Shown here piece by piece: positions 15,937 through 24,257 of a stretch of 64,000 nt of DNA. Source of the stretch: Chryseobacterium piscicola (GTDB taxonomy: Bacteria > Bacteroidota > Bacteroidia > Flavobacteriales > Weeksellaceae). Position 1 is the stretch's first letter. Every line of letters starts with the position of its first letter. The position numbers and the translations under genes were made by a program. The stretch covers positions 434,001 through 498,000 of the forward strand of contig NZ_FTOJ01000001.1 in the NCBI RefSeq assembly GCF_900156685.1, given 5' to 3'. Below the pieces are notes generated by a model. It ran no database searches and had not been told where the DNA came from. It saw only the letters and a program-made list of their open reading frames with translations.

Positions 15937-16370
15937 GGTTTTTAATTCATTTTTATATAGTGATAGGAATTGCAGGAATTGTTTCTGTAAGGATTTTTGA
16001 GGATCAACTCTTCTACGATCCATTTCTGAATTTCTTTCATGAAGCAACCAAAAATGCAAGTTTTCCTGAGTTTGATTGGGTAAAATTAATCATCAGCCAT
16101 TTTTTAAGATTTGTTTTAAACCTTATTTTTTCCTGCATCATCATTCATTTTATATTTAAAAATAAAGAATGGACAGCCCAGGGCGCTCTGCTGATGATTA
16201 TAATTTTCGCTATTACATTGCCCATTTATCTCTATTGCATTTCAGACAGGTTTGAAATAGGTTACCTTTTTTCTTTCTACATGAGAAGGTTTGTGATACA
16301 GCCTTTGATTTTACTTTTGATAATTCCTCTGTTTTATTACAGAAAACAAATGCTTGACAGAACAGTTTAG
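15933..16370 (+). CDS. Exosortase F system-associated membrane protein
   Basis: A 145-residue protein with about four membrane segments (near 5-18, 44-65, 74-92, 113-135). It starts at the ATG at 15933 overlapping the xrtF stop by four bases. Such overlap and the size match the small partner protein that regularly accompanies XrtF in Flavobacteriia. The biochemical role is unknown. It may assemble with XrtF in the inner membrane. Confidence 0.85.
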   Translation: MRFLIHFYIVIGIAGIVSVRIFEDQLFYDPFLNFFHEATKNASFPEFDWVKLIISHFLRFVLNLIFSCIIIHFIFKNKEWTAQGALLMIIIFAITLPIYLYCISDRFEIGYLFSFYMRRFVIQPLILLLIIPLFYYRKQMLDRTV

Positions 16371-16666
16371 GCCATAAAGATTTGTAATAACAGTGTTTTT
16401 CTGCGTTTAATACTTGTTCTAGTGTTTTATAAAACGTCTAATAATAGATTTTATTGTATCTCCGCTGTTCATCATAATGCTTTATTTAATGCAACAGTAA
16501 AAAAAGGATTTTAAATACTGATTGTTTTTAAGTTATACAAAGGCGTAAATTTAGCTACGAAATACATAGTATTTTCAATGATAGCAGATTGCGGACAATC
16601 ATATAGTTTTAAACCTATTGAATTTTTTATAAAAATAACAAGATATTTGTAAAGCTTTTATTAGAA

Positions 16667-17110
16667 ATGATGAAAAATTTCAGTTCAAAAATTAAATTAT
16701 TCTTCGGTCTGTGGACGCTGTTTCTCTTATTCGGATGCAGTATTGAAACGAATATATATATGCAGAATCTTACTAATGAAACGAAGATGGTAACCATAAA
16801 ATATATTCGGCAAATTAGTAGAATCAAAAGTTCTCATTACCAATTAAAATATATAGACAGCCTAGAGCCTGTTAAATTTTTCAATTATAAAAATGAAAAA
16901 AAACTTAAAGTGCTTGAGCAAAAAGTTTATGATTCTATGATTGTTATCACTTTACCAGCCCGATCCACCAGTAGAATAGAACAAGGTTCTAATTATAATT
17001 GGCATTCTACTATTGATTATATTGAGATTGATAATTATAGATACAGTGTAGAAGAATTGCAAGCAAAATTGGGTAGTGTGAAGAAGTATTTTTTTTTAAA
17101 AATTGAATAA
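16667..17110 (+). CDS. Hypothetical lipoprotein
   Basis: A 147-residue protein with a lipoprotein signal (hydrophobic leader ending LFGCS, cysteine near 24) and a polar, tyrosine- and isoleucine-rich body without a motif I recognise. Two ATGs in a row (16667 and 16670) make either start possible. The gene stands alone after 296 AT-rich bases in which I see nothing. It converges on the CDF gene with 9 bases between the stops and no visible terminator. Confidence 0.65.
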   Translation: MMKNFSSKIKLFFGLWTLFLLFGCSIETNIYMQNLTNETKMVTIKYIRQISRIKSSHYQLKYIDSLEPVKFFNYKNEKKLKVLEQKVYDSMIVITLPARSTSRIEQGSNYNWHSTIDYIEIDNYRYSVEELQAKLGSVKKYFFLKIE

Positions 17111-17119
17111 AGTGTCTTT

Positions 17120-18112
17120 CTATATTGTATGTTTCTCTACACTCGTTACGTTTTCGGGTGTCCATATTACTTTTTTTACAAAATCTCTTTCTCTCACAGG
17201 GCAATGCATGATCTGGCAAATGGGGCAGGAAATTGTTTTGCAATCATCCATGTGAAAATTGAATTCCACCGTTCTATCGGTATTGTTGGCTAATAAAATA
17301 ACCACATTTTCCATTTTCTGATGTGCCTCACGAAGACTGTAATAATAGGGTAGTGTAATGTGTGCATCGATGTGAAGTGAGGAGCCAAACTGCTGAATTT
17401 TCATGTTGTGAATATCAATCCACTCGGTATGTCTGTTTTCTTCTAGAAGGTCTATGATGTTTTTCAAAAGCTCAGGATTTTGCTCATCCATAATTCCGCT
17501 TAAAGATTTTCGGACAATCTTGTAGCCCACAAAAATAATGTAGAAGCCAAAAATAAGTGCAAACACAGAGTCTATCCAATAAATTTTGGTGAAGTATACA
17601 ATGATTAAACTGATTACAACGCCCAACGTAGTGATGGTATCAGACTGTAAATGTTTTCCAGATGAAATGAGAACCAATGAATTTTCTTTTTTCCCTTTTT
17701 TGATGGAGATGTAGCCTAAAAAATAATTTATAATTGCTGTAAGGGTGATGATGGCAATTCCCCAATCGAGCCCTTTCAGTACTCTTCCAACCACTAAACT
17801 GTTGATGCCTTCGTAGATGATCATAATCCCGGCAATAGCAATGAGTGCGCCTTCAATTCCTGATGTTACAAATTCTACTTTCCCATGGCCATAAGGATGG
17901 TCTTCGTCTTTTGGTTTTGAAGCTAAATACAAAGAATAAAGACCCATGAAAGCACTAATGACATTAACGATGCTCTCCATGGCGTCCGAAAATACGGAAT
18001 CTGAGTCTGTAAGCTTCCAAGCTATTATTTTACCTACAAAAAGAACAATTCCGAAAATAGCTATAAGTTTTTGGAAGCCTATTTTGTCTTTGATATTGTT
18101 TATTGTTGTCAT
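17120..18112 (-). CDS. Cation diffusion facilitator family transporter
   Basis: A 330-residue metal/proton antiporter with six predicted membrane segments and a cytoplasmic C-terminal domain. Family signatures are FSDAMESIVN in TM2, DEDHPYGHGKVEF in the loop between TM2 and TM3 and SGKHLQSDTITT (HxxxD) in TM5. The C-terminal tail carries an extra Cys/His cluster, with cysteines at 291, 296, 299 and 304 and His303, which could bind or sense metal. The substrate (zinc, iron, cobalt or manganese) cannot be fixed from sequence. It is monocistronic. Confidence 0.9.
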   Translation of the reverse strand: MTTINNIKDKIGFQKLIAIFGIVLFVGKIIAWKLTDSDSVFSDAMESIVNVISAFMGLYSLYLASKPKDEDHPYGHGKVEFVTSGIEGALIAIAGIMIIYEGINSLVVGRVLKGLDWGIAIITLTAIINYFLGYISIKKGKKENSLVLISSGKHLQSDTITTLGVVISLIIVYFTKIYWIDSVFALIFGFYIIFVGYKIVRKSLSGIMDEQNPELLKNIIDLLEENRHTEWIDIHNMKIQQFGSSLHIDAHITLPYYYSLREAHQKMENVVILLANNTDRTVEFNFHMDDCKTISCPICQIMHCPVRERDFVKKVIWTPENVTSVEKHTI

Positions 18113-18283
18113 TTTTTTTGTCTTATAATATTATTGTAACCTCTTCAAAATTAATTGCCCCTACCGTAAGGAGTGTAATTTTTGATAGTTTTTTCAAAGA
18201 AATTGTGCTTTCTTTCGGACTGAGGTAAACAAGATTTAGGCATACTATAATTATAAGCCTATTGCTAAAAGTTTTTTTCGATA

Positions 18284-18316
18284 AAAAAAAGAATCTCTTT
18301 TGGAGACTCTTTTTTA
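18284..18316 (-). terminator. Terminator of asd
   Basis: AAAAGAATCTC pairs with GAGACTCTTTT (one A-C mismatch) around a TTTTG loop, with a long T-run on the minus strand, 10 bases after the asd stop. Confidence 0.75.
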
Positions 18317-18326
18317 TTTTGTTAGC

Positions 18327-19319
18327 TTATACTAAGTTGTTTTCAACCAGATATTCAGCAATTTGTACTGCGTTGGTTGCAGCGCCTTTCCTCAGATTGT
18401 CTGCTACAATCCAGAGGTTCAGTGTTTTCGGTTGCGAGAGATCTCTTCGGATTCTTCCAACAAAAACTTCATCTTTTCCTTCGGAATAAAGAGGCATTGG
18501 ATATTCGTTGTTTTTTACGTTATCCATTACGATAACACCTGGTGTTTCAGATAAAATCTTTCTTACCTCATCTAGTTCAAATTCGTTTTCAAATTCGATG
18601 TTGACGCTTTCAGAATGACCTCCTTGTACCGGAACTCTTACCGCAGTGGCTGTTAAATTGAATGTGTCGTCGCCTAAAATTTTCTTAGGTTCCTTCATCA
18701 GTTTAATCTCCTCTTTCGTGTAATCATCATCCGAAAATACATCACAATGAGGCAATGCATTTTTGAAGATTTGATAAGGATACACTTTGGCAACAGAATC
18801 ATCTCCTGCAATCTCTGCATTCAATTGATCTACGGCAGCTTTCCCTGTTCCTGTTACAGACTGATAGGTAGAAACGATTACTCTTTTTAAATCATATTTT
18901 TTATTCAATGGCCCTAAAACCATTACCAACTGAATGGTAGAGCAGTTTGGGTTGGCAATAATCTTATCTTCTTTTGTCAATACATCAGCATTGATTTCTG
19001 GAACGACTAATTTCTTAGTGGGATCCATTCTCCAGGCTGAAGAATTGTCGATTACGGTAATTCCGGCTTCGGCAAATTTTGGAGCGTACTCCAAAGAAGT
19101 AGAACCTCCCGCGGAGAAGATGGCGATATCAGGTTTGGCAGCTATAGCGTCGTCGATGCTTACGATAGTGTAATCTACCTGTTTATATTTCACCTGTTTA
19201 CCAATAGATCTTTCCGAAGCGACCGGAATTAATTCAGTTACAGGGAAATTTCTCTCTTCGAGAACTTTAAGCATCACTTGTCCAACCATTCCTGTTGAAC
19301 CTACTACAGCTACTTTCAT
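18327..19319 (-). CDS. asd: Aspartate-semialdehyde dehydrogenase
   Basis: Reduces aspartyl phosphate to aspartate semialdehyde, the branch point to lysine, diaminopimelate, threonine and methionine. The 330 residues show the N-terminal NADP-binding GSTGMVGQ (7-14) and the active-site NPNCST with nucleophile Cys126. A late GGHSESV carries the catalytic histidine. Length and motifs fit the Gram-positive/Bacteroidetes type. The neighbouring genes are unrelated, so it appears to be a single-gene unit. Confidence 0.97.
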   Translation of the reverse strand: MKVAVVGSTGMVGQVMLKVLEERNFPVTELIPVASERSIGKQVKYKQVDYTIVSIDDAIAAKPDIAIFSAGGSTSLEYAPKFAEAGITVIDNSSAWRMDPTKKLVVPEINADVLTKEDKIIANPNCSTIQLVMVLGPLNKKYDLKRVIVSTYQSVTGTGKAAVDQLNAEIAGDDSVAKVYPYQIFKNALPHCDVFSDDDYTKEEIKLMKEPKKILGDDTFNLTATAVRVPVQGGHSESVNIEFENEFELDEVRKILSETPGVIVMDNVKNNEYPMPLYSEGKDEVFVGRIRRDLSQPKTLNLWIVADNLRKGAATNAVQIAEYLVENNLV

Positions 19320-19343
19320 AATATGATATTCAAAAATTTAAAA

Positions 19344-19371
19344 TTTAATATTCAAGATTTAATATTCAAGA
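19344..19371. repeat. Tandem 14-base repeat next to the IVP gene
   Basis: TTTAATATTCAAGA occurs twice in tandem (19344-19357 and 19358-19371). It lies 7 bases from the stop end of the four-helix-bundle gene. A further ATTTAATATT follows. Confidence 0.75.
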
Positions 19372-19377
19372 TTCGAT

Positions 19378-19767
19378 TTAATATTTATATTTACTCCCTT
19401 TGATATCACTGTTTTGAAGATAAGTGATAAATCCGCTGATTTGTCTGCTTAAAATTTCGGTTTGGTCTTTCAGTTTTTCAAACGTAATATCATCGATGAA
19501 TTTTCTGTCTAAAACTCTGTAAAGCTGAGATCTCGTTTCACCGCATGAAGCTTTAGCTATAGAGAGAAATTGCACAAATTCTTTATTGCCATTTCTTTCA
19601 AATCCTTCTGCGATATTATCCATAATAGATCCTGAAGATCCGTCTATTTGATTGTTAAGGCGATAATTTTTCCCCAAGAGAGTTTCCTGCGAAATTTGAT
19701 AAATGTCATTGCATAAAATTCGTGCAAGTTGCCAGATTTCTAAATCTTCAAATTTTTTAATTACCAT
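19378..19767 (-). CDS. Four helix bundle protein (23S rRNA intervening-sequence type)
   Basis: A 129-residue all-helical protein with the family's hallmarks: FEDLEIWQLAR at the N-terminus, SIMDNIAEGFERNGNKEF in the middle and KASCGETRSQL afterwards. Relatives were first found inside intervening sequences of 23S rRNA genes, and many Bacteroidetes carry stand-alone copies as here. The function is unknown. The gene sits between asd and a small membrane protein gene in a stretch flanked by AT-rich short repeats, which suggests insertion as a cassette (inference). Confidence 0.9.
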   Translation of the reverse strand: MVIKKFEDLEIWQLARILCNDIYQISQETLLGKNYRLNNQIDGSSGSIMDNIAEGFERNGNKEFVQFLSIAKASCGETRSQLYRVLDRKFIDDITFEKLKDQTEILSRQISGFITYLQNSDIKGSKYKY

Positions 19768-19807
19768 GCTGAAGTAATTTTAAATTTTAAACCTTAAATT
19801 TTGAATT

Positions 19808-20239
19808 CTACGCTCCGAAGACTCTTGCCCAAGGAAACGCGTATCCGAATAGTGCTACAGCTATTAATCCCATTACCACAACCGGTACAGTGATTCTGTC
19901 GCTAGATTTTACTTTTTTATTGACGATAGTCATCAAAACTGCTGCTACCAACATAGAGAATGGGTGTTCTACATATTGGAATCTCAAGTCGGCATTTTTC
20001 ATAACACCTCCCATGTCTAAGCCTTTAGAGAAATTGATAACGAGCATAATGATTCCGATCAAAAACTGAACGTGGAAGAATATCATTGTGAACAAAGTCG
20101 TTTTCTTTAAAAACTTGTTTACTTTTCCGCTGAAGCCAAACATAGTCGCTAAAAGTGCGATAATGAAAAGAGCCACCAAAAGCAGTTCCAGATAGGCAAA
20201 ACCTTTGTGTGCGCTGAGTAAAATTTTGTAAAAGTCCAT
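19808..20239 (-). CDS. Four-helix integral membrane protein, unknown function
   Basis: A 143-residue protein with four predicted membrane helices (near 15-35, 45-68, 92-108, 116-136). Histidines near the start (SAHKG), in helix 2 (FFHVQ) and before helix 3 (VEHPF) could bind a cofactor such as haem, but I see no established motif. Similar short Bacteroidetes proteins are sometimes labelled cytochrome-like. It has its own -7 box and no functional neighbours. Confidence 0.75.
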   Translation of the reverse strand: MDFYKILLSAHKGFAYLELLLVALFIIALLATMFGFSGKVNKFLKKTTLFTMIFFHVQFLIGIIMLVINFSKGLDMGGVMKNADLRFQYVEHPFSMLVAAVLMTIVNKKVKSSDRITVPVVVMGLIAVALFGYAFPWARVFGA

Positions 20240-20267
20240 AGTATATTTATTTTTAATTTTTCAAGCA

Positions 20268-20275
20268 CAAAGATA
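20268..20275 (-). promoter_or_regulatory. -7 box of the four-helix membrane protein gene
   Basis: TATCTTTG on the minus strand, 28 bases before the ATG at 20239. It abuts the terminator of the upstream receptor gene. Confidence 0.6.
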
Positions 20276-20277
20276 AC

Positions 20278-20306
20278 AAAAAAACCCAGCTGTGAGGCTG
20301 GGTTTT
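20278..20306 (-). terminator. Terminator of the TonB receptor gene
   Basis: A 10-bp stem AAAACCCAGC / GCTGGGTTTT with loop TGTGAG and a T-run on the minus strand, 22 bases after the stop. Confidence 0.88.
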
Positions 20307-20328
20307 GTATGTAATAAAAGTGAATTTA

Positions 20329-23004
20329 TTAGAATCTGAAAGTTAAACTTGTAGACCATGTTCTACCAAAACCAAAATATACTTGGTTAGATTGATGAAT
20401 ACCTTGGTAAGTTCCTACTGCATTGTAATTAGCTAACGCTGTTGCCTGCTGCGCAGGTGTTCCAGTGAAGTTGTTTGCAGAAAGACCTGTGTGGTTATTT
20501 GTAGTAGATTCAGTAATGTAGGTAGTATCAAACAAATTGTACACATTTGCACTAATTGTTAAACTTTGTCCTCCTTTTAGATTGAATCTATAGTTGGCTC
20601 CTAAATCAAATAAATGATAATCAGGCAAACGAAGTGCTCCAAACTGAGTAGCTGGTGCGGTATAAGTTGCTGTATTTCTTGAGTTATCAAAATCATTTAC
20701 GTTGAAACCAGCATAGTTTCTATCTGCATATCTCCAGTTAGCATAAAATCTTAATCCTTTTACAGGTTTTAAAATTACCGTTAATGAAGTTGTAGTTTGT
20801 GCAGCATCACCTACTTTTACACCGTCTAAAGCTAACGTAGCAATGTTACTACCTGCAGCCAAATTGATTGGGTTGTTGTTCTGGTCATAAGAAGTACTGC
20901 TTGCATTACCTTCATATTCCCAATTTCCAATTGATGCCATACCTTCTAGCTCTACGAATTGACCTAATTTGTATGATGCTTCAAATTCAACTCCTGAATG
21001 AACTTCAGTTATACCGTTAACTTCAGCATATGAAAAAGGATTTGAAACTCCATTTGCATCTATAATCGTTAAACCAGTTCTTCTTTGAAATCTGTCTGCC
21101 CAAGAAGTTCTATATAAGTTTACATTAACTCTAAGGTTTTTAGCTCTGAAACCATATCCCAATTCTGCTGAGAAGATTTTCTCGTTAGTCAAGTTCGGGT
21201 TTACAACTTGTTGGTTATTTGGATAAACTGAAGTGAAGAAAGGTTGTCTTGAATAATAACCGATATTACCAAATACATTATGGTGATCATTAATATTATA
21301 GTTAATACCTCCTTTTGCATTATAACCTATTAAATCTTTAAAGCCTGTTTTTGTATTAACAATTTGTCCTGTTGTTGCGCTTGGTTGTTTTGTAACACCA
21401 TCTACAACCCAGTTTTCAATTCTTTGGAAAGATTGATTAGATATAGAACCTTGTGCAAATGCGGATATCTTGTCATTCGAATATTCTACTTGTCCGAAAC
21501 CTCCGTACCATAAAACTTCACCATTGTAATTTCTACTTGCAATCTGAGAATTATCTTTAATTGCCTTTACAAAAGGATTTGCAGATGGAACTGTGCTGTA
21601 TGATTGATTAACAGTGTAGAACGGTTGTTGGTTTAGGTTTTGATTTTCACGATATTCTTTATTGCCTAAGAAATTTGTAATTACGCCCGGGTGGTAACCG
21701 AAGTAATATCTACCGTCAATTCCTACAGAGAAATTCAAGTTATCGTTGATTTTATGTTGGAAATTAGATAAAATCCCATACCAGTCATGAGAGTTTACGT
21801 GTGCTCTTTGTACAAGACCATTAGATCTTGTAGCAATACCAGGTGTGGCATTTACTGGAGCATTTGTAGTATTCCCCACGGTAAAGTCTGAAACTACTTG
21901 GCCTTGATTCCATCTTACGATATCGTCCCATCTCATTTGACCGTCAGCTGTTTTTGCTACGTTGAAAACAGTTTTCCCGTTAATGCTTCCTAAGAAACCT
22001 GTTCCACCTCCTCTACCAAAAGAACCATAACCTACGGTAGATAATTTCGATTTTTCAGAAATTTTCCAATCCCAGTTGATTGACGCAATTGGTTTTGAAT
22101 AGTAATTGGTGTTGGTTGAAAACTGCTGGCCATTCAAAGTTCCCCAGTTAGAGTTGTATTTTCTGTTTGGGTCGTTTGCTTTTACACCATTTAGTAAACC
22201 ATCACCCATATCTAAATAGGTTGCAATAGTGTTTGTAAAGTTTTGGTTATGCCATTGAGGAGCTCCTGTAAATGTAAACTGTAAATCGTGTTTTTCATTG
22301 GGCTGATATCCTAATGCAAAATAATAGTTGTAAGATTCGAAATCTGAACCATCAATATACATTGCTCCGGCAGTTCTTCCTAATAAGAAAGATGAAGACC
22401 ATCCTTTTTTTGATTTTCCTGTATTATATGCAAAAGATGTTTTTAAGTATCCGTCGTTTGCAATTCCTAAAGTCACGATTCCTTCTCTTTTTTTATCAGC
22501 AGCTTTAGTAATGAAGTTTTGAGTACCTCCTACTGACGCAATAGCTAATTTAGAAGATCCAAGACCTCTCTGAATCTGGATGTCTGAAGTAACATCTGCA
22601 AGACCAGCCCAGTTTGACCAATAAACGGCACCATTTTCCATGTCGTTTACAGGCATACCATTGATCATTACAGCGGTATTAGAATTACCAAAACCTCTAA
22701 CTCTAATGTTAGCATCTCCGAAACCACCACCACCTTTGGTTACATATACTGAAGGCGTCGTGTTTAATATTTCCGGTAACTCTTGATTTCCTAATCTTTC
22801 GATTATTTGCGCTGCTTTTATGTTTGAAACAGCAACCGGAGTTTTTCTGTCTTTAGCAAGATCGGCAACACCAGTAATAACAACAGCGTCGATATCTCTC
22901 GAGCTTTCGTTTTTTACGGTATCCTGTACCTGTTGTGCATAATAAACACTAGCCGTAGATAACGTGATCAGGACGGTTAATGCTGATTTGTTGATTAATT
23001 TCAT
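20329..23004 (-). CDS. TonB-dependent receptor
   Basis: An 891-residue outer-membrane receptor. A signal peptide (1-24, ending SVYYAQ) is followed by a TonB-box-like DAVVITG, a plug domain (about 50-170, with IRVRGFGNSNTAVMINGMP) and a large beta-barrel ending in the aromatic STSLTFRF. It lacks the N-terminal carboxypeptidase-like domain of the receptor at 6946. It stands alone without a lipoprotein partner, so the ligand is open: siderophore, cobalamin, peptide or oligosaccharide. Two inverted repeats lie in its upstream region. Confidence 0.92.
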   Translation of the reverse strand: MKLINKSALTVLITLSTASVYYAQQVQDTVKNESSRDIDAVVITGVADLAKDRKTPVAVSNIKAAQIIERLGNQELPEILNTTPSVYVTKGGGGFGDANIRVRGFGNSNTAVMINGMPVNDMENGAVYWSNWAGLADVTSDIQIQRGLGSSKLAIASVGGTQNFITKAADKKREGIVTLGIANDGYLKTSFAYNTGKSKKGWSSSFLLGRTAGAMYIDGSDFESYNYYFALGYQPNEKHDLQFTFTGAPQWHNQNFTNTIATYLDMGDGLLNGVKANDPNRKYNSNWGTLNGQQFSTNTNYYSKPIASINWDWKISEKSKLSTVGYGSFGRGGGTGFLGSINGKTVFNVAKTADGQMRWDDIVRWNQGQVVSDFTVGNTTNAPVNATPGIATRSNGLVQRAHVNSHDWYGILSNFQHKINDNLNFSVGIDGRYYFGYHPGVITNFLGNKEYRENQNLNQQPFYTVNQSYSTVPSANPFVKAIKDNSQIASRNYNGEVLWYGGFGQVEYSNDKISAFAQGSISNQSFQRIENWVVDGVTKQPSATTGQIVNTKTGFKDLIGYNAKGGINYNINDHHNVFGNIGYYSRQPFFTSVYPNNQQVVNPNLTNEKIFSAELGYGFRAKNLRVNVNLYRTSWADRFQRRTGLTIIDANGVSNPFSYAEVNGITEVHSGVEFEASYKLGQFVELEGMASIGNWEYEGNASSTSYDQNNNPINLAAGSNIATLALDGVKVGDAAQTTTSLTVILKPVKGLRFYANWRYADRNYAGFNVNDFDNSRNTATYTAPATQFGALRLPDYHLFDLGANYRFNLKGGQSLTISANVYNLFDTTYITESTTNNHTGLSANNFTGTPAQQATALANYNAVGTYQGIHQSNQVYFGFGRTWSTSLTFRF

Positions 23005-23060
23005 AATCGTAGTAATAGTTAGAATTAATTTGATGCAAAATTCATAAAATAATTCCTAAC

Positions 23061-23126
23061 CATTGTTAACGCAATGTTAATTTTTAATCAGTCCAAATAC
23101 TATGTAAAACATTGTTTTTCAATGTT
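23061..23126. promoter_or_regulatory. Two CATTG/CAATG inverted repeats upstream of the TonB receptor
   Basis: CATTG-TTAACG-CAATG (23061-23076) and AACATTG-TTTTT-CAATGTT (23108-23126) share the same half-site with 5-6 base spacers, 47 bases centre to centre. They lie about 57-122 bases upstream of the receptor ATG on the minus strand. Two similar palindromes in one promoter region suggest operators for a dimeric regulator. The second could also form a hairpin. Confidence 0.4.
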
Positions 23127-23214
23127 GTGTACTCTTTTTGGATTTTAACGTGAAAAAAATCATATTATTTAGTATTTAACAAAATAGGATTGTTTTTGAT
23201 AAAAATGTAATATT

Positions 23215-24075
23215 TTATTTAATTGCTTTTAAACTTAAATCTATATTGGCAGCCGAGTGTGTGAGGGCACCCGCAGAGATGTAAGTCACTCCGGTTGATG
23301 CAATTTCTTTTAATTGTTCTCTTGTAATTCCACCAGAAGCCTCACTTTCGCAAACTCCGTTGATCAGTTTCACGGCTTTTTTCATTGTGATAACATCCAT
23401 ATTATCAAGCATTATTCTATCCACTTTTGCGTTAATGGCTTCCTGTACTTCGTCTAAATTTCTGGTTTCTACTTCAATCTTTAGTTTTTTCTTGGATTTT
23501 TTCACATAGTCTTTTGCCATTTTCACGGCGTTGGTGATGCTTCCGTTGTAATCGATATGGTTATCTTTCAGCATAATCATGTCGTATAAACCATATCTGT
23601 GGTTGGTTCCTCCACCGATAGCAACGGCCCATTTTTCACATACTCTGAAATTGGGAGTTGTTTTTCTTGTGTCTAAAAGCTTTGTTTTTGACCCTACAAG
23701 CCTTGAATCCCAATCTTGAGCTAATGTTGCAATGCCACTCATTCTTTGCATGCAATTGAGAACCAGTCTTTCTGTTGAAAGAATTGATCTTGCACTTCCT
23801 GTGACAATAAATGCAATGTCACCCACTTTTGCCAACTCGCCGTCTTTGATGTAGTTTTCTATTTTAAGATTCTTATCAAAAGTTTTAAAAATAATTTCGG
23901 CCAGCTCAACACCTGCCAAAATACAGTTTTCTTTCACCAAAAGTTTGGCACTTTGATGAAGGTCTTTAGGAATTGTAGCCAAAGTAGAGTGGTCTCCATC
24001 CTGAATGTCTTCTTCTAAAGCATTTTTGATGAATTGTTTTAAAACTTTGTCGGTCGCGTAGTTTGGTCTTTTCAT
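23215..24075 (-). CDS. nadC: Nicotinate-nucleotide pyrophosphorylase (carboxylating)
   Basis: Quinolinate phosphoribosyltransferase, which makes nicotinate mononucleotide from quinolinate and PRPP. The 286 residues carry the family's LNCMQRMSGIATLA (about 108-121), DTRKTTPNFR (about 135-144) with substrate-binding Arg and Lys, and GGGTNHRYGLYD. The C-terminal barrel glycines (SGGI, ISAGALTHS) are also present. Its ATG shares a base with the stop of a 41-codon ORF upstream, beyond which lies nadB. nadA, needed to make quinolinate, is not in the window. Confidence 0.97.
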   Translation of the reverse strand: MKRPNYATDKVLKQFIKNALEEDIQDGDHSTLATIPKDLHQSAKLLVKENCILAGVELAEIIFKTFDKNLKIENYIKDGELAKVGDIAFIVTGSARSILSTERLVLNCMQRMSGIATLAQDWDSRLVGSKTKLLDTRKTTPNFRVCEKWAVAIGGGTNHRYGLYDMIMLKDNHIDYNGSITNAVKMAKDYVKKSKKKLKIEVETRNLDEVQEAINAKVDRIMLDNMDVITMKKAVKLINGVCESEASGGITREQLKEIASTGVTYISAGALTHSAANIDLSLKAIK

Positions 24076-24200
24076 TATTGTAATTTTTTTAGTTCATTTT
24101 CTATCTCTTCCAATTGATGGAAGATGAGAATTGAAATTTTCTGGGAATTGTGTGTAAATCTAAAATCCAGCAGATATTTTTCATTGCTTTTCTGCAGCAT
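24075..24200 (-). CDS. Small 41-codon ORF between nadB and nadC
   Basis: It begins ATG at 24200 (MLQKSNEKYLLDF) and ends in a charged helix-like tail (LEEIENELKKLQ). Its TAA overlaps the nadC ATG by one base (TAATG), an arrangement typical of translational coupling. An in-frame stop at 24243-24245 with no other ATG between fixes this start. I recognise no family. It may be a real small protein, a coupling leader for nadC, or chance. The exact overlap and the otherwise empty spacer favour a real gene. Confidence 0.5.
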   Translation of the reverse strand: MLQKSNEKYLLDFRFTHNSQKISILIFHQLEEIENELKKLQ

Positions 24201-24257
24201 AATTAAAATTTGATGAAAATTATAAATTTCAATTTGAGAATTTTAAATAATAATCAA

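Noticed and set aside
16371-16666. A hidden gene or RNA between the XrtF partner and the lipoprotein gene
   Set aside because: The 296 bases are AT-rich with no long frame, no stable hairpin and no exact -7 box that I could find.
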